64,000 nt of DNA from Caulobacteraceae bacterium (GTDB lineage: Bacteria; Pseudomonadota; Alphaproteobacteria; Caulobacterales; Caulobacteraceae): assembly GCA_019746095.1 (NCBI GenBank), contig JAIESL010000012.1, positions 1 through 64,000 on the forward strand. The letters run 5' to 3'. This document shows, piece after piece, positions 40,137 to 48,615 of this stretch; position 1 is the stretch's first letter, and each line of letters starts with the position of its first letter. The notes under the pieces were generated by a model. That model saw nothing but the letters and a program-made list of their open reading frames with translations, did not search any database and was not told the origin of the DNA. Both the position numbers and the translations under genes were made by a program.

Positions 40137-41077
40137 TGGCAGACGTCGGGATCATCGTTCCGACCCTGAGGCGGCCGGAAAGCCTGGAACGGGCGCTGCG
40201 CTCGCTGTTCAGCCAGACCGGCGTCGGCGACCGGGTGTCCGCCATCGTCGTGGTCGACAATGATCCTCACGGTTCCGCCGCCGCGACCGTCGAGGGCCTG
40301 CGCAACCACTGCCCCTGGCCCCTGACCTATGTCCATGCGCCCAAACCCGGGGTGGCCACGGCCCGCAACGCCGGGCTGGCCGCCACGGATGCGCCCCTGA
40401 TCGCCTTTCTCGACGACGACGAGGCCGCCTCGCCCGGCTGGCTCGCGGCCCTTCTCAAGGCCCGGTCCGGGACCGGGGCGGATGCGGTGTTCGGTCCCAT
40501 CTCCGGCCGGGCTCCGGATGCCGCGGCCTGGCTCAAGCCCTGGCTGGAGCGGTTCTTCGGTCGCGAGGGGCCCGCGCGCACCGGGCTGATCGACCACCCC
40601 TTCGGCTGCGGCAATTCCCTGATGGTGCGGGCCACCGCCCTGCCCGGCCCGGCCCCGTTCGACGCGGCGACCGACCAGGCCGGTGGCGAGGACGACGCCC
40701 TGTTCGCGGCCCTGGCGGCTCGCGGCGGCCGGTTCGGCTGGGCGGCGGATGCCTGGGTCGAGGAGTTCGCGCCCGCCCATCGTGCCACCCTGAACTATGC
40801 CCTCGCCCGCGCCTTTGCCTATGGCCAGGGGCCGAGCCAGACGGCGGCGGCGGCGAAGGACTGGCTCGGCGTGGCGCGCTGGATGGTCATCGGCGCGGCC
40901 CAGACCGGTGTCTGGGGCGCGGCCTCGGCGGCCCTGACCCTGGTCGCCAGCCCGAAGCGGGCCGAGATGTATGACCGCACCGCGCGCGGCGTCGGAAAGC
41001 TGTTCTGGATGAAGGGGTTCGAACCCCATTTCTACGGCGCGCGCGAACTGGCGCGGCTGGATGCGGCCAAGGCCTAG
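40136..41077 (+). CDS. Family 2 glycosyltransferase (second in operon)
   Basis: A 313-residue GT-A glycosyltransferase: VGIIVPTLRRPESLERALRSLFSQ, VVVDNDPHGSA, ATARNAGLAATDAPLIAFLDDDEAASPGWL (DDD metal site), and GGEDDALFAALAARGG (the ED acceptor motif). A hydrophobic stretch near residues 240-265 may tether it to the membrane. The ATG shares a base with the preceding stop; longer upstream frames are not needed. Its stop is shared with the convergent HfsB-like gene in a CTAG. Possibly equivalent to a Caulobacter holdfast glycosyltransferase, not assignable precisely. Confidence 0.87.
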   Translation: MADVGIIVPTLRRPESLERALRSLFSQTGVGDRVSAIVVVDNDPHGSAAATVEGLRNHCPWPLTYVHAPKPGVATARNAGLAATDAPLIAFLDDDEAASPGWLAALLKARSGTGADAVFGPISGRAPDAAAWLKPWLERFFGREGPARTGLIDHPFGCGNSLMVRATALPGPAPFDAATDQAGGEDDALFAALAARGGRFGWAADAWVEEFAPAHRATLNYALARAFAYGQGPSQTAAAAKDWLGVARWMVIGAAQTGVWGAASAALTLVASPKRAEMYDRTARGVGKLFWMKGFEPHFYGARELARLDAAKA

Positions 41078-41775
41078 CCGGTCAACCGCTTCAGGAAGGC
41101 CGGCGGATTGTAGGTCGAGCGATTGACCACCACACCGGCGATCTTGCCGCCCACCGCCTCGATCTCGTCGCGCAGCATCATCGGCTCATTGGCCGCCCCG
41201 CTCTCGGCCGCCACGACCAGGACGGTGGCGTCGACATAGGGCGCCAGGGTGATGGCCATGTCGTTGCGGTCGGCAGCGGGCGCATCGATCACCACCGTGT
41301 CCGCATGCTTGCGCAGGGCGTCCCAGTAGCGGGCGTCGCTGACTGCATCGGCCCGTTGACCGGAGCGCAGGTGCTCGGCCGCGAACCGGGTGACCCACAG
41401 CCGCCCGCCGAGGCAGGGCCGCGCCGTCATCAGCCGGGCCGGGTGCACCGGCTTGCCGGCCCGGTCCATGATCCGCGGTGTGACCGCGAAGAAGATGGAG
41501 CCGTCGGGGGTGGCGATGGCCGCCTTGCCGATCTGGCCGAAACGGTCGGGCTGGGCGGCGACGGCCTCCATCTGCCCCTGCTGGGCGAGGTCGGCATCGA
41601 TCAGCCAGACGGGGCGGCGGGCCCGCACGGCGGCCAGACGGGCGTATTCCCGGGCGACCGTCGACACACCCTCGCCCGAGCTGGCGGCGGCGATCTGGAT
41701 CACGCGGCCGCGATGGCCCGGCGCTGGTCCCAGCGCCGCCCAGAGAGCCGCCATTTCGGATGTCAGATCGACCAT
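41074..41775 (-). CDS. HfsB-like P-loop protein with degenerate Walker A
   Basis: A 233-residue cytoplasmic protein of the tyrosine-autokinase/ParA-like fold (CpsD/Wzc C-terminal type). The Walker A segment reads AASSGEGVSTVA: Val37 replaces the catalytic Lys of the normal GEGKST. Walker A' (VWLIDADL) and Walker B (TVVIDAPAAD) remain. No C-terminal Tyr cluster is present. So it may bind nucleotide weakly or act as a non-catalytic partner of the chain-length protein encoded 50 bp upstream. Holdfast HfsB is the likely counterpart by locus. Confidence 0.82.
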   Translation of the reverse strand: MVDLTSEMAALWAALGPAPGHRGRVIQIAAASSGEGVSTVAREYARLAAVRARRPVWLIDADLAQQGQMEAVAAQPDRFGQIGKAAIATPDGSIFFAVTPRIMDRAGKPVHPARLMTARPCLGGRLWVTRFAAEHLRSGQRADAVSDARYWDALRKHADTVVIDAPAADRNDMAITLAPYVDATVLVVAAESGAANEPMMLRDEIEAVGGKIAGVVVNRSTYNPPAFLKRLTG

Positions 41776-41824
41776 CGAATCGCTACGCGCCCGGTTACCG
41801 GCCCCTACGCTAACACGGGCAGGC

Positions 41825-43267
41825 TCATGGAGCCTTCATCGGGGCGACCGCGAGGACCGGCATCTCCAGGGTCCGTCCGGCCGAGGCGGGGGTGACATAG
41901 CCGCGCCGCGTGAACACCCGCAGCAGGCCCACGCAGAGGGCGGTGAAGCCGGCGAACAGGAAGACCGCTACCAGCAGGGGCAGCTTCAGGCTGGTGCCCT
42001 TGGTCGGGGCCTCGGCGCGTTCGATCACATTGACGTTGTCGGCCCCGGCAGCGACCAGGGCACTGTCGGCGCGGGCGGCGCTTTCGCGCTGCTGGAAGTC
42101 GCGCACGAGGGTGGTCAGGACCTCGCGATTGCCGGCCAGATTGGCATTGGCCGATTCCAGCCGGGTCATCTCGGCCAGGCGCGAGCGCAGCTGGCTGAGC
42201 TGGCCCTCGGCCACGGCCAGCCGGGCGGCCAGGCCGTCGCGGTCGGCGGCGGCGGTGATCCGGGCCGTCTCGATCTCGGTGAAGATAGTGCTGGGGCCGG
42301 TGCGGACCTCCTTGGGCCCGACCGTGGTCCCGGTGGCCACATAGGCCTGCAGGTCGGCGATCTGCTGGTCGATGTCCCGGACCGGCTGGGCCTCGGGCGT
42401 ATAGCGCGACAGCAGGGCCTCCCGCTGGGTGCGCAGCTGCAGGATCTGGTCCTGGGCCGAGATGTTCAGGTCCTGTTGCAGCACCACCTCGGCGGGCTGC
42501 TGGGCCAGTTGGGCCTCGAGCGTCGACAGCCGTTGGCTGGCCTGGTTCAGCTGCGCCCGCAGCGACAGGGCCTCGGCCTGGGTCGTCTGGAAGCTGGCCG
42601 CGAGACTGGCCTTGAAGGTGGCGAAGTCGCCGATGTCGTTGGAGGCCAGAAAGGCATTATAGGCCTCGTCCGCCGTGGCCAGGTCGACTTCGAAGGCCTC
42701 GCGCTGGGCCGCATAGGCCGGGGTGGTCGAGCCCTGGAAGATCAGGCGGCGCTGGACCAGATACTGGTCGACCACGGCATTCAGGATCCGGGCCGCGCGT
42801 ACGGGATCACCGGCCTGGTAGGAGACGGCGATAATCGCGCTGCCGGGGGTCACACCGACGCCGAGCCCGCTGTCCAGCGCCTTGAGGGCCGCGGTCTCTT
42901 TTTCGGCCGGGGTGCCGGTTGCGTCCGGGCCCAGGATGGCGTCGGCTCCGATGGCGCGGATGGCGCGGCGCTTGACGGCCAGACTGCCCAGGATCCGGGC
43001 CTCCGCCCCGGCCACGGCGTCGGCCTCCAGCGGCTGGCTGGGATCGATCGCCCCCACGCGCGACTGGTAGACATACTCCTGCCCGGCCCCAGCATAGACG
43101 CTGGCCGTGGCGGTGTAGGATTTCTTCAGCGTCAGCACCGCCGCCGTGCCGATGGCGACCACGATCAGAAAGACCACGATCATCAGCAGGGTTTCGCGGA
43201 ACAGCAGGCCGACGACATCAGCGAAGCCGTAGCGCGGGCGGACTGTCGTGTAGGCCGACGAGCGCAT
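41825..43267 (-). CDS. Polysaccharide chain-length/co-polymerase protein (Wzz/HfsA-like)
   Basis: A 480-residue inner-membrane protein with two transmembrane helices (about residues 20-45, LLMIVVFLIVVAIGTAAVL, and 435-458, LPLLVAVFLFAGFTALCVGLL). They flank a long periplasmic coiled-coil region with repeated Gln/Leu heptads (QLNQASQRLSTLEAQLAQQP, AVAEGQLSQLRSRLAEMTRLE). This is the PCP-2a architecture without the fused kinase. ATG 43267 is chosen; a GTG 22 codons upstream is open. It pairs with the HfsB-like gene and is divergent from the HfsD-like gene. Confidence 0.88.
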   Translation of the reverse strand: MRSSAYTTVRPRYGFADVVGLLFRETLLMIVVFLIVVAIGTAAVLTLKKSYTATASVYAGAGQEYVYQSRVGAIDPSQPLEADAVAGAEARILGSLAVKRRAIRAIGADAILGPDATGTPAEKETAALKALDSGLGVGVTPGSAIIAVSYQAGDPVRAARILNAVVDQYLVQRRLIFQGSTTPAYAAQREAFEVDLATADEAYNAFLASNDIGDFATFKASLAASFQTTQAEALSLRAQLNQASQRLSTLEAQLAQQPAEVVLQQDLNISAQDQILQLRTQREALLSRYTPEAQPVRDIDQQIADLQAYVATGTTVGPKEVRTGPSTIFTEIETARITAAADRDGLAARLAVAEGQLSQLRSRLAEMTRLESANANLAGNREVLTTLVRDFQQRESAARADSALVAAGADNVNVIERAEAPTKGTSLKLPLLVAVFLFAGFTALCVGLLRVFTRRGYVTPASAGRTLEMPVLAVAPMKAP

Positions 43268-43325
43268 GAGGGGCGGACTGATTCCATCGTACCGGACTTG
43301 GGCTTTCAGCCTTGGAGCAGCGGCG

Positions 43326-43340
43326 TTAACCACTGGTTAC
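43326..43340. promoter_or_regulatory. CtrA-box-like site between hfsA-like and hfsD-like genes
   Basis: TTAA-N7-TTAC (TTAACCACTGGTTAC), one mismatch from the CtrA consensus TTAA-N7-TTAA. It also contains the dyad TAACC-ACT-GGTTA. It lies in the 124-bp divergent promoter region of two polysaccharide genes, where cell-cycle control would make sense in a Caulobacteraceae. Confidence 0.4.
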
Positions 43341-43391
43341 CCATAAGCACCGACCCTCGCCCTCAACGCTGATTTCGCCGAGTGAGTCTCC

Positions 43392-44171
43392 ATGTCCATC
43401 GACCGCCGTCTGTTGCTGCTGGGCCTTGTCGGCGCCGGTGCGATGGTCAGCGGCTGCGGCGGTGTGCCCGGGCTGCGCGGCGGTGACGACCATGGCGCCC
43501 GCATGCCCCTGCCCCAGGGCGGCCGCGGTGCCGACCGGATCCAGAATGTCGGCCGGACCTCCTTCCCCGAGATCGGCTTCGCCGACTGGACCGAGATGGA
43601 GCCCGAATACGTCCTCTATCCCGGCGACGAGATCGAGATCGCAACCCCCACCGCCGCGGAACTGACCCGCACCCAGAGGATCGGCCCCGACGGCCGCATC
43701 TCACTGCCGCTGGTCGGCCAGATCATGGCGGCTGACCGGACCATCGCCGAGGTCGAGGCCGACGCCTCCGCCGCCTTCGCCAGCCAGCTGCGCCGCCCCG
43801 TGGTCGAGATCACGCTGAAGGCGGCCGGGCCGCTGAAGGTCTGGGTCGATGGCGAGGTGCGGACCCCCGGCGTCTTCGACATGGCCGGCGACATCGACGC
43901 CTATCAGGCTGTGATCCAGGCAGGCGGCTTCATGCCGACCGCCAAACAGGGCGAGGTGGCCCTGATCCGGCGCGGGCCCGGCGGCCGGCGCATGATGCGG
44001 GCGATCGACCTGCGGCCCCGTCGCGGCGAGGTGATCGCCCTGCGGCGCGGCGACATCATCTACGTCCCGCGCTCGACCCTGGCGGAGGCCGCGAATTTCA
44101 TCACCCTGTTCCGCAACGCCCTGCCGGTCGGGTTCAGCTATGTGATCGGCGGGCAGTATCAGCAGTTCTGA
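43392..44171 (+). CDS. Polysaccharide export outer-membrane lipoprotein (Wza/HfsD-like)
   Basis: A 259-residue lipoprotein (signal MSIDRRLLLLGLVGAGAMVSGC, lipid Cys at about 22). The polysaccharide export domain begins EYVLYPGDEIEIATPTAAEL and RIGPDGRISLPLVGQIMAADRTIAEVEADASAAF. A SLBB-type segment follows (VWVDGEVRTPGVFDMAGDIDAYQAVIQAGGFMPTAK). It is shorter than Wza but normal for HfsD-type proteins. It forms the outer-membrane exit of the pathway, with HfsA-like and HfsB-like encoded divergently. Confidence 0.9.
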   Translation: MSIDRRLLLLGLVGAGAMVSGCGGVPGLRGGDDHGARMPLPQGGRGADRIQNVGRTSFPEIGFADWTEMEPEYVLYPGDEIEIATPTAAELTRTQRIGPDGRISLPLVGQIMAADRTIAEVEADASAAFASQLRRPVVEITLKAAGPLKVWVDGEVRTPGVFDMAGDIDAYQAVIQAGGFMPTAKQGEVALIRRGPGGRRMMRAIDLRPRRGEVIALRRGDIIYVPRSTLAEAANFITLFRNALPVGFSYVIGGQYQQF

Positions 44172-44174
44172 CGG

Positions 44175-44211
<37 letters not shown>

Positions 44212-44218
44212 GGAACAT

Positions 44219-44248
44219 CCAATGGTTGTATATTCTGTCAACCATTGG
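44219..44248 (+). promoter_or_regulatory. Perfect dyad with TATATT in its centre upstream of the S23 gene
   Basis: CCAATGGTTG and CAACCATTGG, perfect 10-bp arms with a 10-bp spacer that contains TATATT, a good -10 element. It lies 20-49 bp before the S23 start codon. A repressor bound here would cover the promoter; alternatively the transcript folds into a hairpin before the start codon. Confidence 0.65.
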
Positions 44249-44267
44249 CGGATTTCCCATTGAAAGC

Positions 44268-44636
44268 ATGATCACCAACTATCGGGATCTCCAGGTCTGG
44301 CGGAAAGCGCTCGACTGGGCCGAAGCGATCTACAGGGCGACCGGCCGCTGGCCTCGTGAAGAGCGTTTCGGCCTTATCAGCCAGGTTAGACGCTCCGCGC
44401 TCTCGGTCGCATCCAACATCGCCGAGGGCGCAGCGCGGTGCACGACGGGAGAGTTTCTTCAGTTCGTCGGTATCGCGCAGGGCTCCCTGGCCGAAGCAGA
44501 GACCCAGCTGCTGCTGGCCCAACGCCTTGGCTATCTAGCCGGGCGCGACGCCAATGACCTTCTCGGGTCAGGTTCCGAGATCAGCCGAATGTTGGCCGGA
44601 CTGGCCAGCTCTCTTCGTCGACGCAAAAACGCCTGA
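44268..44636 (+). CDS. Four-helix-bundle protein (S23 / 23S rRNA intervening-sequence family)
   Basis: A 122-residue all-helical protein: NYRDLQVWRKALDWAEAIYRATGRWPREERFGLISQVRRSALSVASNIAEGAAR carries the family hallmarks (YRDLxVW, LxxQxRRSAxSVxSNIAEG). GEFLQFVGIAQGSLAEAETQLLLAQRLGYL forms the remaining helices. Relatives are encoded in insertions within 23S rRNA genes and, more distantly, as Avd accessory proteins of diversity-generating retroelements. ATG 44268 gives the normal family length. The gene is less GC-rich than its neighbours and is bracketed by inverted arrays of a 7-bp repeat, so it looks like an inserted cassette. Function unknown. Confidence 0.93.
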   Translation: MITNYRDLQVWRKALDWAEAIYRATGRWPREERFGLISQVRRSALSVASNIAEGAARCTTGEFLQFVGIAQGSLAEAETQLLLAQRLGYLAGRDANDLLGSGSEISRMLAGLASSLRRRKNA

Positions 44637-44641
44637 TCCAG

Positions 44642-44690
44642 CTAGCCACCAGCCACTAGTCACTAGCCACTAGCCACTAGTCACTGGGCA
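44642..44690 (-). repeat. Inverted array of the 7-bp repeat (CCACTAG type)
   Basis: Seven head-to-tail 7-mers, mainly CTAGCCA or CTAGTCA, i.e. the reverse complement of the CTAGTGG array at 44177-44211, with some drift (CCAGCCA, CTGGGCA). It starts 6 bp after the S23 stop codon. Confidence 0.9.
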
Positions 44691-44707
44691 GCCTTCCTGC
44701 TCGCCCC

Positions 44708-45565
44708 TCACCCCACCGTCACCCCCGGCGGCGGCACGCTGTCTTCCGGAACGAAGAAGTCCGGCATGAGCGGTTTCCCCGGCTCCACGCTGTATTTCCC
44801 GAAATCGCGCTCGCCGCGCTCGTACAGGAAGCTGTCGTCGATCAGGAAGCGGCCGGTCAGGTCGCGGGACGGGCTCGTGAAGATGGCGTGGGCGGCGTCG
44901 GCCATGATTTCGGGCGTGCGGCAATAGGCCAGGCCCTCCTTGCCGGTCAGGGCGAATTCGATGGCGGCCGTGGCAATGCCGGTGCGGGGCCACAGGGCGT
45001 TGCAGGCGATGCCGTCCTGACGGAACTCCTCCGCCATGCCCAGCATGGCCAGGCTCATGCTGTATTTGGCCATGGAGTAGGCGACGTGCGGCCCGAACCA
45101 TTTCGGCGACAGGTCCAGCGGCGGCGACAGGGCCAGGATGTGCGGGTTCGCGGCCCGCTTCAGATGCGGGATACAGGCCTTGGAGACCATGAAGGTGCCG
45201 CGGGCGTTGACCTGGTGCATCAGGTCATAGCGTTTCATGTCGGTCGCCAGGGTGCCGGTCAGCTGGATGGCCGAGGCGTTGTTGACGCAGATGTCGATGC
45301 CGCCGAAGCGGGCGACCGCCGCCTCGACCGCCGCCATGACCGAGGCCTCGTCACGGACATCGACCATCAGCGGCAGGGCCTGTCCGCCGGCTGCCTCGAT
45401 CTCGGCGGCGGCCGAGTGGATGGTGCCGGGCAGGTGTTTGTGCACCTCGGCCGTCTTGGCGGCGATGACCACATTGGCCCCGTCGCGCGCCGCCCTCAGG
45501 CCGATGGCCAGACCGATGCCGCGGCTGGCACCTGTGATGAACAGCGTCTTGCCCTGAAGTGACAT
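44708..45565 (-). CDS. Short-chain dehydrogenase (HSDL2-like)
   Basis: A 285-residue SDR: the Rossmann motif TGASRGIG, CVNNAS, a Ser in ALSPP, and the catalytic YSMAK are all present. A loop HKHLPGTIHSAAAEIEAAGG after strand 2 and the C-terminal extension (DSFLYERGERDFGKYSVEPGK) are features of the HSDL2/fatty-acid-linked subgroup. The ATG at 45565 begins MSLQGKTLFITGA. It is divergent, with an 80-bp gap, from a dienoyl-CoA isomerase gene, which suggests a role in fatty-acid or acyl-CoA metabolism. The precise substrate is unknown. Confidence 0.9.
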   Translation of the reverse strand: MSLQGKTLFITGASRGIGLAIGLRAARDGANVVIAAKTAEVHKHLPGTIHSAAAEIEAAGGQALPLMVDVRDEASVMAAVEAAVARFGGIDICVNNASAIQLTGTLATDMKRYDLMHQVNARGTFMVSKACIPHLKRAANPHILALSPPLDLSPKWFGPHVAYSMAKYSMSLAMLGMAEEFRQDGIACNALWPRTGIATAAIEFALTGKEGLAYCRTPEIMADAAHAIFTSPSRDLTGRFLIDDSFLYERGERDFGKYSVEPGKPLMPDFFVPEDSVPPPGVTVG

Positions 45566-45645
45566 GAGGCTTGGCTCCCGGTTGGTTTCAATAGAAAACG
45601 CTTCAGACACCAGAGACGCAGATTCCGCACAGGAGTGAAAGACCC

Positions 45646-46482
45646 ATGTCGGCCTTCGAGATTTCCCGCGACGGTGCCGTCGCCCATCTGAAGCTGTCGC
45701 GGCCAGAGGCGTCCAATGCCCTGGACCTGTCGTTCTGGCGGGATTTCGGCCCTGCCCTGAAGGCGCTGGACGCGACGGGCGAGGTCCGGGCCCTGGTCAT
45801 TGCCGGCGAGGGGCGCAATTTCTGCGCCGGCATGGACATCTCGGTCTTCTCGGGCGGGGCCATCCTCAAGACCGACACGGCGGCCGAGCGGCAGGCCTTT
45901 CATCAGGCCGCGCGTGAGTTGCAGGACACCCTGACCATGATCGAGCGGGTGCGGTTCCCGGTCATCGCGGCCGTCCAGGGGGCCTGTGTCGGGGCGGGCC
46001 TCGACCTCGTCTCCGCCTGTGATCTGCGGCTGGCGGCGGCCGGGGCCTATTTCCGCATCGAAGAGATCAATATCGGCATGATGGCCGACGTCGGCAGCCT
46101 GCAGCGGTTGCCTTATGTGCTGCCCGAGGCCGTGGTCCGCGAACTGGCCTATCTGGGCAGCTCCCTGACGGCGGACCGGGCCGAGCGGCTGGGCTTCGTC
46201 AATGCGGTACTGCCGGACGCCGGTGCCCTGCTGACCGCTGCCTTGGAGATGGCCCAGGCCATCGCCGCCAAGGCCCCGCTGGCGATCTCGGGCTCAAAGG
46301 CCGCCGTCACCTATGCGCGGGACCATACGGTCGCCGAGGGGCTGGAGTGGGCGGCGGTGATGCAGGGCTCGATCTGGAACACGGCGGACATCCTGGCCGC
46401 GATCCAGGGCCGGATGACACGGACGCCCGCCGGGTTCGCCCCCCTCGCCCCCCATGCCGGGTTCGGCACGGCTGCGGACTGA
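45646..46482 (+). CDS. Delta(3,5)-Delta(2,4)-dienoyl-CoA isomerase-like crotonase
   Basis: A 278-residue crotonase-fold enzyme. The oxyanion-hole segments are RNFCAGMDIS and QGACVGAGLDLVSACDLR. Three acidic residues, Asp120, Glu140 and Asp148, have the same spacing as the Asp176/Glu196/Asp204 triad of the mammalian dienoyl-CoA isomerase ECH1. The context INIGMMADVGSLQRLP is also diagnostic. This points to isomerisation of dienoyl-CoA intermediates in the breakdown of unsaturated fatty acids rather than simple enoyl-CoA hydration. Divergent from the SDR gene. Confidence 0.88.
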   Translation: MSAFEISRDGAVAHLKLSRPEASNALDLSFWRDFGPALKALDATGEVRALVIAGEGRNFCAGMDISVFSGGAILKTDTAAERQAFHQAARELQDTLTMIERVRFPVIAAVQGACVGAGLDLVSACDLRLAAAGAYFRIEEINIGMMADVGSLQRLPYVLPEAVVRELAYLGSSLTADRAERLGFVNAVLPDAGALLTAALEMAQAIAAKAPLAISGSKAAVTYARDHTVAEGLEWAAVMQGSIWNTADILAAIQGRMTRTPAGFAPLAPHAGFGTAAD

Positions 46483-46600
46483 GGCGCGCCCCCGGCCCGG
46501 CTGCGACAAGATGGGTGTGGGCGGGGGCAGACCTTTGGCGCATGAATGGAACCGATTGACCCGGGGCCGGCTTCTTCCGGCCATGCCCCCGGACACCGCA

Positions 46601-47269
46601 ATGGACCGCAAGACCATGAAATCGAAAATCGTCGCCGTGGCCGCGGCTCTTCTGACCACAGCCTGTTCGACCGTGGGCGTCCGCTCGGGCACGGAGGAGC
46701 CGGCCTTTACGGAGGTGGAGCGGATCGGGGACATCCAGGTCCGGACCTATGGCGAACGGATCGCGGCCGAGACCATGGTCACCGGCTCCAGCGAGGCGGC
46801 GCGCAACCGCGGCTTCCAGCGGCTGGCCGGCTATATTTTCGGGGGTAATGAGGCCCGGACCAGTATCGCCATGACGGCTCCGGTCGCCCAGGGCACTGAC
46901 GCGGCCGCGGGCCGGTCGCAGAGCATCGCCATGACCGCGCCGGTCGCCCAGGGCGGGGCCGGGCAGGACCGCTGGATGATCCAGTTCTTCATGCCCTCGG
47001 AATATACGATGGCGACCCTGCCGGTTCCGCGGGATCCCGCGGTCGTCCTGACCGTGGTCCCGGCCGAGACCTATGCCGTGCTGCGCTTCAGCGGTCTCGC
47101 CTCGGCGCGGACGGTGGCGGCCAAACAGGCCGAGCTGGAAGCCGGGCTGGCGGGCAGTGCCTGGGTCAGCCGGGGCGAGCCGGTCGTCTGGTTCTATGAT
47201 CCGCCGTGGACCCTGCCGCCGGCGCGGCGCAATGAGGTGGCCGTGCGGGTTGTCCGCCGGGCGCGCTGA
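46601..47269 (+). CDS. SOUL-family heme-binding lipoprotein
   Basis: A 222-residue protein with a lipoprotein-type signal (MKSKIVAVAAALLTTAC; lipid Cys near residue 22 in this frame) and a SOUL domain. The domain shows EVERIGDIQVRTYGERIAAETMV, GFQRLAGYIFGGNEARTSIAMTAPV and WMIQFFMPSEYTMATLPVPRD. The SIAMTAPVAQG segment occurs twice, a known feature of bacterial SOUL proteins. Likely periplasmic-side, possibly binding heme or another tetrapyrrole. Start at 46601 chosen on spacing to a GGA; 46616 and 46583 are alternatives. Confidence 0.87.
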   Translation: MDRKTMKSKIVAVAAALLTTACSTVGVRSGTEEPAFTEVERIGDIQVRTYGERIAAETMVTGSSEAARNRGFQRLAGYIFGGNEARTSIAMTAPVAQGTDAAAGRSQSIAMTAPVAQGGAGQDRWMIQFFMPSEYTMATLPVPRDPAVVLTVVPAETYAVLRFSGLASARTVAAKQAELEAGLAGSAWVSRGEPVVWFYDPPWTLPPARRNEVAVRVVRRAR

Positions 47270-47296
47270 GCCCCGGCGACTTCCCGGGCCCTGGCG

Positions 47297-47599
47297 TCAG
47301 GCCGCGAGGCTGACGACGCCCGCGTCGATCCAGCGGCGGGCCGCCTTCTGGGCCTCGGCGATCTCGTCCTGTTCCATTTCCTGGCTCATCTCGCGGCGAT
47401 AGACGCGCGCCTCGATCGAACCCTTCATGGCGGCCAGGTTGAAGATCATATGGGCCGAGACGCGGTCCATCGGGCAACCGCCCTGGCCGCTGGAATACAT
47501 CATGCCCAGCCGGAAAAGTTCGTCGCCGCTCATGTCGGCGGTCGGCAGGGGCAGGCCCTGCTCTTCGTTGGCCTTGGGCGCCATTTCTTGCGCGTTCAT
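47297..47599 (-). CDS. Small Sel1-repeat-like protein
   Basis: A 100-residue cytoplasmic protein. DELFRLGMMYSSGQGGCPMDRVSAHMIFNLAAMKGSIEARVYRREM has the pattern of a single Sel1-type (TPR-like) repeat: LGxxYxxGxG, then AxxxFxLAAxxGxxxA. The C-terminus is a charged helix. Such single-repeat proteins are seen in Caulobacterales but have no assigned role. ATG 47599 is preferred to a GTG one codon upstream. Upstream, at 47700-47730, TTCAGT...ACTGAA forms a small dyad. Confidence 0.75.
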   Translation of the reverse strand: MNAQEMAPKANEEQGLPLPTADMSGDELFRLGMMYSSGQGGCPMDRVSAHMIFNLAAMKGSIEARVYRREMSQEMEQDEIAEAQKAARRWIDAGVVSLAA

Positions 47600-47813
47600 C
47601 ACCGTATCTCCCGAACCGGAGCCTTTCTGGCCCCGTCCTCTGAGACGCGATCAAATACCCGCGATTTGAAGGTAAAGTTAACAGCGCGGGCCGTTTGAGC
47701 CCTTTTCAGTACAGTTTGACTGAATACTGCGACCTTGTTCAGACCTCTGAAATAGTTCGGAAATCCCTGATTCACACCTGCTAACGGGACATGACCGGGA
47801 GGCTTACGAAGGG

Positions 47814-48533
47814 TTACCGCGCGCGTTGTCCGAACAGGACCTTGCGGGCCGTCTCGGCCGCCTTGCCCGAGGCGGCGAGGTTGCGGCGCATCTCATCGCC
47901 CACGGCCCGACCGGCGATCACGGCGGGCCGCGCGCCGACCCGCGCCATCCAGGCCTGGAGATTGGGGAACTCGGCCAGGTCCTGCCCCTGCAGGGCCGGC
48001 AGCACCCAGGGCCAGGCCGCCATGTCGGCGATGGAATAGTCTCCGGCCAGATAGTCGCGGTCGGCGAGGCGGCGGTCCATCACGCCATAGAGCCGGTGGG
48101 TTTCGTCGGTATAGCGGCGGACACCATAGGCGATCTGGCGCTGGTCCTTGATGATGGCCGGGGCGTACTGGCGGAAATGATGGGTCTGGCCGGCCATCGG
48201 ACCCAGGCCCCCGACCTGCCAGAACAGCCACTGGTCGACCTCGGCCTTGCCGCGCGGGTCCTGCGGATAGAACAGGCCGGACTTGACGCCGAGATACTGC
48301 AGGATGGCCCCGGACTCGAAGATCGACAGCGGCCGGCCGTCCGGCCCGTCCGGATCGACGATCGCCGGCATCCGGCCGTTCGGGCTGATGGCCTGGAAGG
48401 CGGGATCGAACTGTTCCCCGGTGCCGATGTTCACCGGCTTCATCTCATAGGGCAGGCCCATCTCCTCGAGGGCGATGGAGATCTTCCAGCCGTTGGGCGT
48501 GGGCCAGTACCAGAGTTCGATCGGCGCGGTCAT
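47814..48533 (-). CDS. Glutathione S-transferase family protein (YghU/YfcG-like)
   Basis: A 239-residue cytosolic GST. The N-terminal thioredoxin-like domain begins IELWYWPTPNGWKISIALEEMGLPYEMKPVNI and includes the glutathione-binding ISPNGRMPAIVDPD...LSIFESGAILQYL. The helical C-terminal domain contains WLFWQVGGLGPMAGQTHHF and YSIADMAAWPWV. The early WPTPNG and GLGPMxGQ segments are typical of the disulfide-bond oxidoreductase (Nu-class) type. The ATG at 48533 begins the first strand; the open frame upstream has no homologous sequence. Confidence 0.92.
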   Translation of the reverse strand: MTAPIELWYWPTPNGWKISIALEEMGLPYEMKPVNIGTGEQFDPAFQAISPNGRMPAIVDPDGPDGRPLSIFESGAILQYLGVKSGLFYPQDPRGKAEVDQWLFWQVGGLGPMAGQTHHFRQYAPAIIKDQRQIAYGVRRYTDETHRLYGVMDRRLADRDYLAGDYSIADMAAWPWVLPALQGQDLAEFPNLQAWMARVGARPAVIAGRAVGDEMRRNLAASGKAAETARKVLFGQRAR

Positions 48534-48615
48534 GGATGTGTCCTGTGAAGCTGGACGACAGGTGGGTGGGTAGCCGGCGGAGCGCAATGCCGCCGCCGCC
48601 GATCCTGACATTCGC

